A stretch of DNA of 64,000 nt from Microbulbifer sp. MKSA007 (GTDB lineage Bacteria > Pseudomonadota > Gammaproteobacteria > Pseudomonadales > Cellvibrionaceae). The position numbers were made by a program, and so were the translations under genes. Shown here one piece after another: positions 36,465 to 45,835 of this stretch. Every line of letters starts with the position of its first letter. The stretch's first letter is position 1. The stretch spans positions 2,005,501 to 2,069,500 of the forward strand of contig CP128433.1 in the NCBI GenBank assembly GCA_032615215.1, given 5' to 3'. Below the pieces are notes generated by a model. It saw only the letters and a list, made by a program, of their open reading frames with translations. It did not search any database and had not been told where the DNA came from.

Positions 36465-37019
36465 ATGGACCTCAATGACGAGGAATTAATCAGGCGGGCC
36501 GTCAAAGACGGGGACCAGCGGGCATACGCCCAGCTGGTTCGTCGCTATCAATCTCAGCTGCGATACTCGCTCCGACAGCTGTGTGATGGTGACCAGGGTC
36601 TGGCAGACGATATGGCGCAGGAGGCCTTTATTAAGGCCTATAAGGCGTTGCCGGCGTTCAGGGGGGATGCCCGCTTCAGCACTTGGCTGTACCGTATCGC
36701 CTATAATCTTGTCATGAGCCACAAGCGTAAGAATATGCCCGATGTGGATCAAGAGGCAGTGGATAGGGCTCAGGCCGATGAGACTATTGAAGAATCTCGG
36801 CAGTTAGGGATGGCTAGGGACCTCACTGCCGCGATGGATACCCTGAGTGGCCCGCAGCGGCAAGCAATCCATCTGTGTATGCACAGGGGCTTTTCTCACG
36901 AGGAGGCGGCAAGTATTATGAAATTGCCGCTTGGTACGGTAAAATCCCATGTCAACCGTGCTCGGGCCAAGCTGCGTAGCTTGCTACAGCCCTGGCGTGA
37001 GGAGGTGGTAAATGGTTAA
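36465..37019 (+). CDS. RpoE-type ECF sigma factor
   Basis: 184 aa. Region 2 (residues 10-80) has E-L-I-R-R-A-V-K-D-G-D-Q-R-A-Y-A-Q-L-V-R-R-Y, D-D-M-A-Q-E-A-F-I-K-A-Y and F-x-T-W-L-Y-R-I-A-Y-N. Region 4 (about 120-175) has L-S-G-P-Q-R-Q-A-I-H-L and A-A-S-I-M-K-L-P-L-G-T-V-K-S-H-V-N-R-A-R. It overlaps the following small membrane protein gene by 8 bases, the usual sigma/anti-sigma arrangement. Confidence 0.93.
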   Translation: MDLNDEELIRRAVKDGDQRAYAQLVRRYQSQLRYSLRQLCDGDQGLADDMAQEAFIKAYKALPAFRGDARFSTWLYRIAYNLVMSHKRKNMPDVDQEAVDRAQADETIEESRQLGMARDLTAAMDTLSGPQRQAIHLCMHRGFSHEEAASIMKLPLGTVKSHVNRARAKLRSLLQPWREEVVNG

Positions 37020-37386
37020 CTTTGAACAGCGCAACACGAAAGGTAACGCCTTGAGTGAAATGGCTTTAGAGGGCAACGACCGGGAGTTTGACGCCTGGCT
37101 AAGTGAACAGCTCCAGTTCAATGAGCCCCATTTGGATAACGATGGTTTTTGTGACCGCGTGATGGCCGCGCTCCCTGCGCAGCCTAATCGCTCAAAGCGT
37201 CGTTCCAGTTATTCTCAGTACATCGCGGTAGCAGCTGCCTTAGGGATCATTGCCTGGCAGTTCCCTTTCAGTGAGGTAGTTGCCGAGATGGCCAAGCAAT
37301 CCATTAGCTTGTATAGCTTGGTAGGTGTTGGACTTTTATCTTCTTTAGCGGTAATGACCGCTGGCATTTTCGCCGCACGCCGCTAA
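37012..37386 (+). CDS. Small membrane protein, putative anti-sigma factor
   Basis: 124 aa with a soluble acidic N-terminus (D-R-E-F-D-A-W-L-S-E-Q-L-Q-F, G-F-C-D-R-V-M-A-A-L-P) and two helices (about 68-85 and 98-120). The position, overlapping the ECF sigma gene by 8 bases, and the short D-R-V-M-A-A-L-P motif fit a small anti-sigma factor. It lacks a visible zinc-binding anti-sigma motif, so this is inference from context. Confidence 0.75.
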   Translation: MVNFEQRNTKGNALSEMALEGNDREFDAWLSEQLQFNEPHLDNDGFCDRVMAALPAQPNRSKRRSSYSQYIAVAAALGIIAWQFPFSEVVAEMAKQSISLYSLVGVGLLSSLAVMTAGIFAARR

Positions 37387-37404
37387 CGAGAGCCTGCCTT
37401 TATA

Positions 37405-37450
37405 GAAGCCCGCGCCTAAATCATGATAGGGCGGGCAGCTTCCTTTTTTA
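37405..37450 (+). terminator. Terminator of the ECF sigma operon
   Basis: GAAGCCCGC (37405-37413) and GCGGGCAGCTTC (37431-37442) pair with one bulged base, followed by CTTTTTTAC. Confidence 0.75.
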
Positions 37451-37525
37451 CTTTGCAAGCTTTCCTTAAAGTTTTAGTGGGCTCGCTTCACATTAAGATT
37501 GTGTCTGGCCTTCGAGTAGATTTTG

Positions 37526-38581
37526 TCAGCCTTTGCAGCGAGCGTGCTCTTCAGCCTGGTTGCACATCTCTTTCAATATGGTTTTCCCCGCCTCTTCATA
37601 GCCATTGTTCAGCAGGTAGTCTGCTGTTTCGACTGTGGCATCGGCCCCGCCCGAAATTTCTTTAATGGTGTATGCGATATGGAGTTTTAATTCGCTAGCT
37701 GCGTTTTCAGAGTCGGAAATGGCATGGTGGGCCATCAAGCGCTGCAGGGTATTGGTGGGAATAACTACTTTGAAGCCAAATTTATCGGATAAATTACGGT
37801 AGTGATTAGTCAGTCCATCAAACCCACTTACTTTAAGTTCGTAAGTAGGTTCCCACCCTGTAAAGGTGTGTTGAAGGGAAAATTGCATAGAGTGATGTTT
37901 AGTCGTTCTGTGGGATTGCTCTGGGAATTTCTGGAAGGTAAAGGTTGCGCCCGGTACATTTGCGAGAGCTTGGCTCAATTCGTCAAATGGGACTTGCATA
38001 TGATCCCCCTCGTTAGCGATGGTCACGGTCAGCGGGGAAAGCTCTTTGAGTTGTTTAGGTGCTAAATTGGAAACTCGCCCGGTTATATATTTATCCTCTA
38101 ATGACGGGCTAAAAGCAAAGTACTGTGAAAATGGTGCTTTGTCGTTTAGCCAGTAGTCCAGTACGAAGCGGCCAGAGTTGGAGTGCCCAGACAAAATACT
38201 AAAATCTGCGGCTCGATAGTTTTTATTGACATAGGACACAACTTCGTTCGCTAGGAACTGAGAAAATGCTGTCGATTTACCTTGATCCGGGCGCAACTCC
38301 TTGCCCATTCCCTCTACACCAATCACGATAAAATTGGGCACTTGGCCTTCAAGTAAATCGACAGTAGACAAAGTAGAAAGCATGTCCCACTGAGCATGTA
38401 ATACGTAGAGCACAGGATATTCTTTGTCATTATCCTTATATTGTTCGGGAAGTTTCACCAAGATGGTTCGGTTTTCACCAAGAAAATCTGATTTGATTTC
38501 CGTCTTTTGTGCGAGAATAAAATCTGAAGCATTTGCTATCAGCGAACAAACACTTATCAAGGCTAAAAATAGAACTCTCAT
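37526..38581 (-). CDS. Secreted esterase-like alpha/beta hydrolase
   Basis: 351 aa with a signal peptide (1-19). The N-terminal 250 residues match the putative-esterase (esterase D/Fes-like) fold: Y-P-V-L-Y-V-L-H-A near 55, F-I-V-I-G-V-E-G, nucleophile elbow L-S-G-H-S-N-S-G-R-F near 133 (Ser in place of the usual second Gly position pattern), and a late His in E-Q-S-H-R-T-T. The last 70 residues are a short helical extension with two Cys near the end. Substrate unknown. Monocistronic. Confidence 0.8.
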   Translation of the reverse strand: MRVLFLALISVCSLIANASDFILAQKTEIKSDFLGENRTILVKLPEQYKDNDKEYPVLYVLHAQWDMLSTLSTVDLLEGQVPNFIVIGVEGMGKELRPDQGKSTAFSQFLANEVVSYVNKNYRAADFSILSGHSNSGRFVLDYWLNDKAPFSQYFAFSPSLEDKYITGRVSNLAPKQLKELSPLTVTIANEGDHMQVPFDELSQALANVPGATFTFQKFPEQSHRTTKHHSMQFSLQHTFTGWEPTYELKVSGFDGLTNHYRNLSDKFGFKVVIPTNTLQRLMAHHAISDSENAASELKLHIAYTIKEISGGADATVETADYLLNNGYEEAGKTILKEMCNQAEEHARCKG

Positions 38582-38919
38582 TTTCCACTCTCCATGTAGG
38601 TATTATTTTAGGGTGTAGCACTAAAGTTCGGGTTAAATTAACCAGCTAAAACTGGCTGAAGAAAGCTGATTTTGCTTAATTATCAGGTATTTTCAGTAGA
38701 GGGTACTCGTGTCGACGTGCGCCGATGTTTGTGTCGGAAGAAGTTAACAATTTATTGTTATATGACTTAAATCTATTTATTGACCCTTTAGATGTCAAGT
38801 GCCTTGACTAGGAGATATGCCTTGTTGAGCGGGGGTAAGTCGAAGAAGTAGGGCCTGCAGACTTAAAGCTTAGGACAGGCTGAAGTCGGTCTGCCCTAAG
38901 TTTAACAAAATAGTAAAAG
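38582..38919. other. Intergenic region with terminator-like inverted repeat
   Basis: 338 bp between two minus-strand genes, AT-rich. At 38849-38898 TAGGGC-(CTG)-CAGAC pairs with GTCTGCCCTA, a bulged stem that probably ends the alpha/beta-hydrolase transcript at 38920. Nothing else recognised. Confidence 0.45.
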
Positions 38920-39804
38920 CTACTTAGTTTCTATATTCTCCAGAAATTGATCGACCACTGCATTGAATTCATCGGGTCTCTCCCAAAACATCATATGCTT
39001 TCCCATATAAGCGGTAGTGGCGGAAGGGGTATTAGCTTTGATCCATTTTTCAGCCACTTCCTTAACTTCATTTCGCACCACATATAGCATAGGGATCTTC
39101 CCTTCAAGGCCGATAAGGTCTTTGCTGTAGTCGAGGTAAAAACCAGTAGCGTTGGTAATTGCGGCGACGCTGCTAGAGGTTTGATTGGCGATATTAGATA
39201 TCCAGGCAATATTTTCTGTAGTGGGATTCTCAAGCATCCATTTGGCGAACTCTGCAATCACATTTTCGCGGTCCTCAATAACCCCCTCAGTGAATGAGCG
39301 CGAGTATCCGTCTGAATCATCATTCAGATACCAGACCCACTCGTCCCGGCTGGCCCCAGAAATATCCGGGCCAGTGTCGATCATAATCATGGCTTTTATC
39401 TTGTCAGTGCCGAACTGGTTGAGATAGGCCAGTTGCTCGGTCACTCCGTAGGACCAACCCGCGAGAATCACGCTATTAAGCCCCAGCTTGTCAATCAGTG
39501 CAGCTAAGTCTCGAGCGTGTTGCTGATAAGTATGGCCCTCAACAGGCTTGGATGACATGCCCTGGCCGCGGGGATCATAAGCTAGTGCGCGATACTTGGT
39601 GGAGTCCTTGAAATGGGCAAGTTGATGCTCGAAAACCTTTGTAGACATCATCCAGCCGGGAATAAAGATGATTGTCGTATCGCCGTTACCCGCTTGTTCG
39701 TAGTGGATAGTGAGAGAGTTGTCGATCTTGATTCTCTCTGCTGCCACATAAGTAGAAAAAATAGACAGGATGCTAAATAAAATTACCAGATGAAGAGTCT
39801 TCAT
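38920..39804 (-). CDS. Exported alpha/beta hydrolase
   Basis: 294 aa with an N-terminal signal peptide (1-22, ending Y-V-A-A). Classical alpha/beta-hydrolase features: oxyanion segment F-I-P-G-W-M-M-S, D-P-R-G-Q-G-M-S near 77, nucleophile elbow G-W-S-Y-G near 118, and the catalytic His region M-G-K-H-M-M-F-W near 268. Substrate cannot be predicted. Monocistronic on the minus strand. Confidence 0.88.
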   Translation of the reverse strand: MKTLHLVILFSILSIFSTYVAAERIKIDNSLTIHYEQAGNGDTTIIFIPGWMMSTKVFEHQLAHFKDSTKYRALAYDPRGQGMSSKPVEGHTYQQHARDLAALIDKLGLNSVILAGWSYGVTEQLAYLNQFGTDKIKAMIMIDTGPDISGASRDEWVWYLNDDSDGYSRSFTEGVIEDRENVIAEFAKWMLENPTTENIAWISNIANQTSSSVAAITNATGFYLDYSKDLIGLEGKIPMLYVVRNEVKEVAEKWIKANTPSATTAYMGKHMMFWERPDEFNAVVDQFLENIETK

Positions 39805-40009
39805 GACGCAAATTAACCCAATAAAATTTCTATAACGTTATCAGAGGAAGTTCGTAGGCGAAGTGGCTTCGGCTACCAATATTCGCTTAGGTCCACATTG
39901 TACCGTGGAATTACTGCTATTAGTTGCTGCTGCAATATTGCCGACCATATAAATTGCACAAACGTCCGTTTTATAGGATTGATTGCTTAAAGCCAAAGTA
40001 GGTGGGAGC

Positions 40010-41437
40010 TTAGGGTAGTTGGTTATGATTTTTCCCATTTGGATTGGTATAAAAATCTATATTGGGTGTGACTGCTCGGTATTTATCCAGAATTATCATA
40101 ATGAAGAATAAAGGAATAAGTGACAGTACAGAGAAGTGTAGTGCAATGAATTTGGTCTCCTCTTGTATGGGCGCGCTGGAAAATATAATTATTTCGATAA
40201 TAAGTAAGAAAATAAATAAAAAACACTTATTGAAATCTGACACTGAGTCAAATATTTTGGGACCCAATATCCAATGCTTCCAGGATTTGTGCGCAATAGC
40301 ATCTAGTAAGTAATAGAGACCGCAGGTAAAGCTAACCAATGTCGTAAGCAGTAGTTCAAATACCCAGGCGGGAGGTTTGCCTGGAGCCGGAGGCCAAGCA
40401 TTCGTAACTCCAAATTCTGTAAAAGAGAGAATGGCAAAGAGACCGGTCGTCAGCAGTACAACTGGAAATCGAAATACTAAAATCACCATACAAATTGCAG
40501 CAAAGGTCTCGAATATTCTCTGGATTGGCATAAAGATCTCGGCGTGGTCCGCTACCCAGGACAAGGCTCCCCGATACCAATACGGTGTATTCCCGTATTC
40601 GACATAGGAGTTAATGAGACCTCGGTACCCTTCTACAGTAAACCAATTTAATAGCCCATCCTCAAAAACCTGAAAGACTAACATTACCCCGATGGTGAGG
40701 GTAAATAGATCAATCCAGCGCCCTACTATCGGAGTTGAATCCTGCTTGGGGGGAGTATTTCGATACTTGTCTAAATACTTTGAAGCTATTGATAAAACGG
40801 CAATGGTAATACTGGATAGGGCGCTTACAGTGAATACGTAATCGCCACCATTGCGTGACATAGCAAAGACCCCAAATAAGAGAGCTGATGCTACAACAAT
40901 CGAACAACTCCAGGTTAATAGGCTTACTCTCGGTGCTATCACCGCGCCTAAAAGCCGAGAACGAAAATTGTATTGAGATTCTTTATGGAGCTTGTAAATG
41001 CTAACTGCCAAGATTAAGGCAAATAGCGCAGGTGACAAAAACTCGAAGTACCAGCTGTTTTCTCCCATGTAAGTCAATCCCCACAGCAAGATAAAACCAA
41101 AAAACATGAGTGTCGCGCCCAAAACAATAAAAACACGCAATATCAAGAGGGTTCCAGCAAGCAATAGTGCCAGGTGGAGTGTATAGGTTACAAAAACTGA
41201 GTAGGGGATAAGGTAGCTGACCAGTGATTTGACAAGTGAAGGTGTGCCCTTAGTCTGTACAAGCTGATGTAACAAGCTTGCGAAGACATCCGGTGCCATT
41301 TGCCCATTAAAAAAGCGCGTGATAACTAACTGAATACAGGCTGCGCCTAAGAAGAGGCTGATAATGGCTAGCCAAGTAGTTTGAGATGTGGCGCTTCTTG
41401 CTTGCTCAGTACTCAAGTGCAGGCTGGATATAGGCAT
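40010..41437 (-). CDS. Polytopic membrane protein, unknown; possible two-repeat DoxX-like architecture
   Basis: 475 aa with about twelve hydrophobic helices. Two segments look alike in plan: L-L-L-A-G-T-L-L-I-L-R-V-F-I-V-L-G-A near 90-107 followed by a G-E-N-S-W-Y-F-E-F-L loop, and I-F-E-T-F-A-A-I-C-M-V-I-L-V-F-R-F-P-V near 315-333 followed by P-P-A-P-G-K-P-P-A-W-V-F-E-L-L. This resembles DoxX/quinone-reductase-type four-helix units, but weakly. No confident family. Low-GC like its neighbours. Confidence 0.65.
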   Translation of the reverse strand: MPISSLHLSTEQARSATSQTTWLAIISLFLGAACIQLVITRFFNGQMAPDVFASLLHQLVQTKGTPSLVKSLVSYLIPYSVFVTYTLHLALLLAGTLLILRVFIVLGATLMFFGFILLWGLTYMGENSWYFEFLSPALFALILAVSIYKLHKESQYNFRSRLLGAVIAPRVSLLTWSCSIVVASALLFGVFAMSRNGGDYVFTVSALSSITIAVLSIASKYLDKYRNTPPKQDSTPIVGRWIDLFTLTIGVMLVFQVFEDGLLNWFTVEGYRGLINSYVEYGNTPYWYRGALSWVADHAEIFMPIQRIFETFAAICMVILVFRFPVVLLTTGLFAILSFTEFGVTNAWPPAPGKPPAWVFELLLTTLVSFTCGLYYLLDAIAHKSWKHWILGPKIFDSVSDFNKCFLFIFLLIIEIIIFSSAPIQEETKFIALHFSVLSLIPLFFIMIILDKYRAVTPNIDFYTNPNGKNHNQLP

Positions 41438-41539
41438 GTATCTTATCCGAGGCCCTTTAAGATTGATTTCCTTATTGGTGATTATGGCAAATTAGGTAAA
41501 TAACTTACAAATTTTCGCCGTGTTGATGCTGTTGTAACT

Positions 41540-41565
41540 ACAAGGCTGGCTACAGCCAACCTTGT
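41540..41565 (-). terminator. Hairpin after the GST gene
   Basis: On the minus strand ACAAGGTTGGC / TGTA / GCCAGCCTTGT forms 11 pairs with one G-U, 50 bp after the GST stop codon. No T-tract follows, so termination is uncertain. Confidence 0.45.
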
Positions 41566-41617
41566 AATCGATGAGTTGATAAGAAAGTTCCAAAGCGACA
41601 TTTGGCGACAGCTTTAA

Positions 41618-42217
41618 TTATGGGTTTCTCCACTCTGCAGCCAGGTCAATTGCTTGCTGTAAGATTGGCCATTCCAACAGACTTTGCTGGTATTTGGTAG
41701 CTTTCTCGCTTAATGAGATATTATAAACATATAGTCTATAAGCGAGTATTGCGTAAAATGCGTCTACAGCCCCAGCAGAGCCGAACATGAAGGGCAGTTT
41801 TGCTTTCGAGAAAATATCTTCAATCCTTTTTAACTCAGCCTGAATTCCAGGGTTCATATCCGGGGAGGAGTTGCTTTTATCTAGAGTGAAAGGGCAGTTG
41901 CTTCTTAAGGCGATGAAACCGGAGTGAAGTTCAGCACATAGGCTTCTTGATTGTGCTCGCTCAATATTTGATGAAGGGTACAAGATGCCTTTGGAGAGCT
42001 CATTAAAATACTCAGCGATTGCCAGTGAATCATGAATATAAGTATCTTCAAGCAACAACACAGGTACAAGTCCAGCTTGGGAATATTTAAGTACTTCGTT
42101 TTTGTAGTTAGGGCTGGAGAGGTCTATGGCTTTGATCTCAATGTCAAGGCCTGCGATTTGGGCGCATATCCAGACTCTTAAGGACCAGGTGGAATCAGTG
42201 CCTGTGATTAATTTCAA
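41618..42217 (-). CDS. Glutathione S-transferase family protein
   Basis: 199 aa. The N-terminal thioredoxin-like domain has T-W-S-L-R-V-W, a G-L-V-P-V-L-L-L cis-Pro segment near 49, and D-S-L-A-I-A-E-Y-F-N-E near 65, which binds the glutathione gamma-Glu. The C-terminal helical domain follows. At 199 aa it is near the usual 200-220. Substrate unknown. Confidence 0.87.
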   Translation of the reverse strand: MKLITGTDSTWSLRVWICAQIAGLDIEIKAIDLSSPNYKNEVLKYSQAGLVPVLLLEDTYIHDSLAIAEYFNELSKGILYPSSNIERAQSRSLCAELHSGFIALRSNCPFTLDKSNSSPDMNPGIQAELKRIEDIFSKAKLPFMFGSAGAVDAFYAILAYRLYVYNISLSEKATKYQQSLLEWPILQQAIDLAAEWRNP

Positions 42218-42400
42218 AATATGTACTCCTTTTTGGTGTTGCTGTAGAAAGTGGCAGGGTATTCAAGAGTATCTGAGAAGCTATATGTTGCCTCCCCTCG
42301 AGATATTTAGAAAAGAGTATACAGAATCTAGTGTTTAAACATTATGCTGAGACTTTCATGCTGACTGAAAATTTAAGGGGGAATTTAGAGGTAGCATTAG

Positions 42401-42852
42401 TTAGTCAGATAGCTTCTTCAGTAGTTCAATAATGTTAGGTTTTTCATCTGTTTTTCTCATAAAATACCGGGGGTATACCTTGTTTAAGTCTGGACCTCTC
42501 AGCAGAAAAACAAACTCTTCGCCTAATGATGACCCTTGGATATTACCGAGTTGATAGTGCCACATTTCCCAAAGTTCTACGTAAAATTCCGGGGGACATG
42601 ATCAAGGTTGCTTTTAATTACACCATTTGGCATTAATTTAACATGGAGCCTAATCTTATTCCCTGATAAAGGACTGGTTCTCCCATCTGGATTAAAGGTG
42701 ATTTCTCCGCTTGAGGTGATCATATCTACCTTTTGAACCAGAACATGTAAAACGTGATCGGTGCTTTCTAGAAGCTGTTCCAGTGTTGCAGGCTCTATAG
42801 ATGTTCCATTTGCACAGCTAGAAAATAGTAGAAAGAAAATCAGTTTTTTCAT
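42401..42852 (-). CDS. Small exported/lipoprotein-like protein, unknown, single-base frameshift
   Basis: The annotated-looking frame ends after 91 codons, but one base inserted in the five-C run (plus strand G5 at 42591-42595) continues it to a stop at 42401. The continuation reads P-E-F-Y-V-E-L-W-E-M-W-H-Y-Q-L-G-N. Corrected length 150 aa. The N-terminus K-K-L-I-F-F-L-L-F-S-S-C is a short lipobox-like signal with Cys 13. The mature protein (V-Q-K-V-D-M-I-T-S, K-I-R-L-H-V-K-L) has no family I recognise. Confidence 0.6.
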
Positions 42853-43394
42853 GAGTATTATCTATTTTTGTAGGTTATACCAGGCAAAACATTGATTGCC
42901 TAGGGTAGAGATTATTAATAGCTGTTTTCGTCAGTAATGATAGTATTTCTGTCTGATTTCGATGGTTTTTCTATTCTAGTCAGAATATGGAGAGTCAATT
43001 CACAGGCCGCTACTTACTTGTGCCTTATTACTCAGCGGTAGTTCAATAATGGCCAATCACACCATTGCTTACAAGGAGATATCTCTATATGTTGGTGTTA
43101 AATCCTTTTTAAATCGAATTTCGATGTTTGCTAAATTTTAGCTGGCCCACTAGTTGTTAATAGGGTCTTACTATGTGTCCGTATGGGTTGATAATTATTC
43201 TGGCTTATTCTATTTAAGGATCTGAGGTGTAGTTTTTTAAAATTAATTTTCAGAAATGTTTATTTTAACATATTTAAAGGTGGGCGATTTTCTTTAATGC
43301 GGCTGCTATTTTCCACAAAATGTGGGCGTCTATAGGAGGAGAGAGTGAGAAACTGCTGCGGACCTGAACAATCAAGCCCGCTTGCTCCAGTGAA
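42853..43394. other. AT-rich intergenic region, no feature recognised
   Basis: About 540 bp, clearly lower in GC than coding regions. The ORF at 43345-43605 mostly overlaps the serine-hydrolase gene antisense and is not called. No repeats or strong hairpins seen. Confidence 0.4.
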
Positions 43395-44546
43395 TCACTC
43401 AAATGGTTTCAAACGTTTTGTAAGGTGCTTGCGAATATCTTTCATCGACTTTTCTGCAGTCTTGTGCCCCGCATTTATCGCAATTAGAAAGATTATGTCA
43501 CGCTTGGGCATGATACGCACATCAGTAAACCAATATCCATTACTGCCAGTATGTGCAAGAAGCGATAACTCAGAGTCGTACACTGCGCCCCACCCGAGAG
43601 CGTAATTGCCTGTCACCGGTGAATGTAACTTGCGATAGGTTTCAGTCTTTAGCAATTTACCGCGACCATGTACGCCATTGAGCTGATCTTCTACAAAAAG
43701 ATTCCAATCCTGGAGTGATATATTGATAGTTCCTGCGGGACCCATTACTTGTGGATTATCACTATTTTTGTCGGCAGGGTCTAGCGGGATGAGCTTGCCC
43801 AGCCAGGATTTTTTGTGGCCACGAGGTTGATTTAATGTGGTCGAAGAGCCGGGAGCTGCAAAACCTGCATTCTTGATACCAAGTGGAGCAAAGATCTGCT
43901 CCTTTATGAGATCTTCCCAAGTCTTGTCTGTTCGAGCTTCGGCGATAGCCCCAGCAATGATAAAGCCGAGATTGGAATATTCAGCTGAGCCAGCCTCGGA
44001 GCTGGGAGGTATAGTGAGGTAATGGCGTGCGACTGCCATGCGTTGCGCTCGAATACTGTGTTCCGGCTCGATTACTTTCATTAATGTAGGAAGCTCATAC
44101 CAGCTGGATAAAGGGGGTAGGCCGGCAGTATGACTGAGCAATTGTGTGATCGTAATATTACGGTAAGCGGGGTCTATATCTTTTGCAAAAGAGGGAAATG
44201 AGTCAGCTAGTGTATCCTCAAATTGTAATATGCCCTGCTCGACTAAGCGCGCTACCATTGTTGCTGTAATCGCTTTGGTGTTAGAACCTATGTGCCAGCG
44301 GTCATTGATAGTTACTATTTCATTATGGCTCTGTGCGCGAACTCCGTCTACCGCCATAGCAGCGATTTCGCCATCGATTTGAACTAGTACACCGATTGCT
44401 GGAAGGTTGTTGCTATCTCGGGCATTAGTAAGTATTTGTTCGAGAAACTCTTGTAACGAATCTTCGGCATGTGCGATAAAGGGTGACGTTAGAAGCGTGA
44501 CTGCCAGGAGAATCCTTGGTAAAGTTTTATTATATCCTATATGCAT
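43395..44546 (-). CDS. Secreted serine hydrolase (beta-lactamase class C / penicillin-binding-like)
   Basis: 383 aa with a signal peptide (1-27, ending A-H-A). It has the S-x-x-K motif as S-N-T-K (88-91), Y-S-N near 190 (E-Y-S-N-L-G-F), and a late H-T-G (L-A-H-T-G-S-N-G) replacing K-T-G. These are the hallmarks of the AmpC/DD-peptidase/esterase family. The H-T-G variant is common in esterase or peptidase members rather than true beta-lactamases. Monocistronic. Confidence 0.9.
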   Translation of the reverse strand: MHIGYNKTLPRILLAVTLLTSPFIAHAEDSLQEFLEQILTNARDSNNLPAIGVLVQIDGEIAAMAVDGVRAQSHNEIVTINDRWHIGSNTKAITATMVARLVEQGILQFEDTLADSFPSFAKDIDPAYRNITITQLLSHTAGLPPLSSWYELPTLMKVIEPEHSIRAQRMAVARHYLTIPPSSEAGSAEYSNLGFIIAGAIAEARTDKTWEDLIKEQIFAPLGIKNAGFAAPGSSTTLNQPRGHKKSWLGKLIPLDPADKNSDNPQVMGPAGTINISLQDWNLFVEDQLNGVHGRGKLLKTETYRKLHSPVTGNYALGWGAVYDSELSLLAHTGSNGYWFTDVRIMPKRDIIFLIAINAGHKTAEKSMKDIRKHLTKRLKPFE

Positions 44547-45109
44547 TTTAATAAGCCCGAATGAATTTTAAAGGCAAGTGCTGGATCTGTGTTTATACAG
44601 ATATTTTATGTCGATTGGTATACTCTGAGGCTTCGATGCAATGAAGGGTTTTGGTACATTGTTGCCAAATGATTGTTTTAAATATTGTTCGTAATTATTT
44701 TCAGGTAAGTGCTAGAGAAGGGTGTTTTTTGAGGTCTTTCTGCTCGAAGAATTATAGGTTATAACAGCTACCTGATAATCGTATTGATCTGAACATCCTT
44801 TGTTTAATTTCAAGTCGACTTTGATATCCCTTAGTAATGATCTTTCCTTACTTTAGGGTGTTGACTGGAATATATGCTAACAGTATTTTTTCGATAATCT
44901 TTCTTTTGGAAGTTGATTCTTTAATGTATGCGACCTAGGAAGATTATACTTATAATCTATTAGAAATGGTGTCATTGTGAGAGAAGCCCGTCAGCAATTC
45001 GTGTAGGTGGTGATTGCTGACGGAAAATGAAAATTTGGATTATGGCTGAGTTTATCATCTGGGATCAGATGCATGTTAAAAATTACAAAAGCAAGAGCTT
45101 TTGGGATTT
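44547..45109. other. Intergenic region with a strong inverted repeat
   Basis: 563 bp, AT-rich. CCGTCAGCAAT (44988-44998) pairs perfectly with ATTGCTGACGG (45013-45023), an 11-bp stem with a 14-base loop. It probably ends the minus-strand transcript of 45110-45835, although the following tract on that strand is CT-rich rather than T-only. Nothing else recognised. Confidence 0.5.
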
Positions 45110-45835
45110 CTAGATAGCAAGATTTCGAGCTCGAAAAATTCTGTCGCGAGGAACAAACTGAATGTGTAGGTCTCGAGAAACATTCGGTGCACTGATATGG
45201 GAATAATCTCCGGTAGCTGTAAATTTATACATTTGTAAGTTCCGTCCGGCAATATACCTTCCCAACCCCCAGTAACCCTGATAGTTAATGGCTTGATCAT
45301 CGGGGATTTGGTTTGAAAGAGTGCTTATAGTACGAGCAACACGTCGGTCTCCAATCATGTTTCTTCCCATTCTTAACCCTGTGACATGCGCAGAACCTAT
45401 AGGGATTATTCCTCCTGGACGTCCGCCTATATTAAAGTGGTGAATAATTCTTCTTGCTATTCCCTTTTGACGTTTTTCTGAAGATTTCCACTCTCCATTT
45501 CCTCTCCATGAATCCACACAGGCTATATCCCAACTTTTCCGAGAAGCTATATTGATTAGTAGCGCTGATGTTTCAGTGTCAGTTACGCCACCCGCGAAAT
45601 AGTCTTTTATCCTATTGGGGTAAGCGGAGAGAGTTCCTGCAGCTTTTATTTCATGCGGTGCTTCGACGAACAATGAGTGAGGCTGATCGCTATTATCAGC
45701 TATCGCTTCAGCTGCAAAGGAGAAACCGTGAGGTACATCATTATGCGGCTCTTGGACAATCACTAGCCCTCCGGCTTGCAATGTGGCGCGAACACGAGCC
45801 TTTGCGTCTTGCAGGGTTATATTGTTTACTGGCAT
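45110..45835 (-). CDS. TraB/EreA/ChaN-superfamily-like protein, uncertain
   Basis: 241 aa, soluble, no signal peptide. L-F-V-E-A-P-H-E-I-K near 75 and I-P-I-G-S-A-H-V-T-G-L near 152 resemble the Glu and G-x-x-H motifs of the TraB/EreA/ChaN (Tiki-like) metal-dependent hydrolase fold; the N-terminal E-P-H-N-D-V-P-H-G fits a first His motif. Similar domains occur as stand-alone proteins and within toxins. No operon partner; it lies between two long gene-free regions. Function unassigned. Confidence 0.5.
   Translation of the reverse strand: MPVNNITLQDAKARVRATLQAGGLVIVQEPHNDVPHGFSFAAEAIADNSDQPHSLFVEAPHEIKAAGTLSAYPNRIKDYFAGGVTDTETSALLINIASRKSWDIACVDSWRGNGEWKSSEKRQKGIARRIIHHFNIGGRPGGIIPIGSAHVTGLRMGRNMIGDRRVARTISTLSNQIPDDQAINYQGYWGLGRYIAGRNLQMYKFTATGDYSHISAPNVSRDLHIQFVPRDRIFRARNLAI

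Noticed and set aside
39841..40038. 65-codon minus-strand ORF after the membrane protein gene
   Set aside because: It starts inside the neighbouring gene in another frame, with no ribosome site or recognisable content.
43345..43605. 86-codon plus-strand ORF
   Set aside because: Most of it lies antisense over the end of the serine-hydrolase gene, which has clear catalytic motifs.
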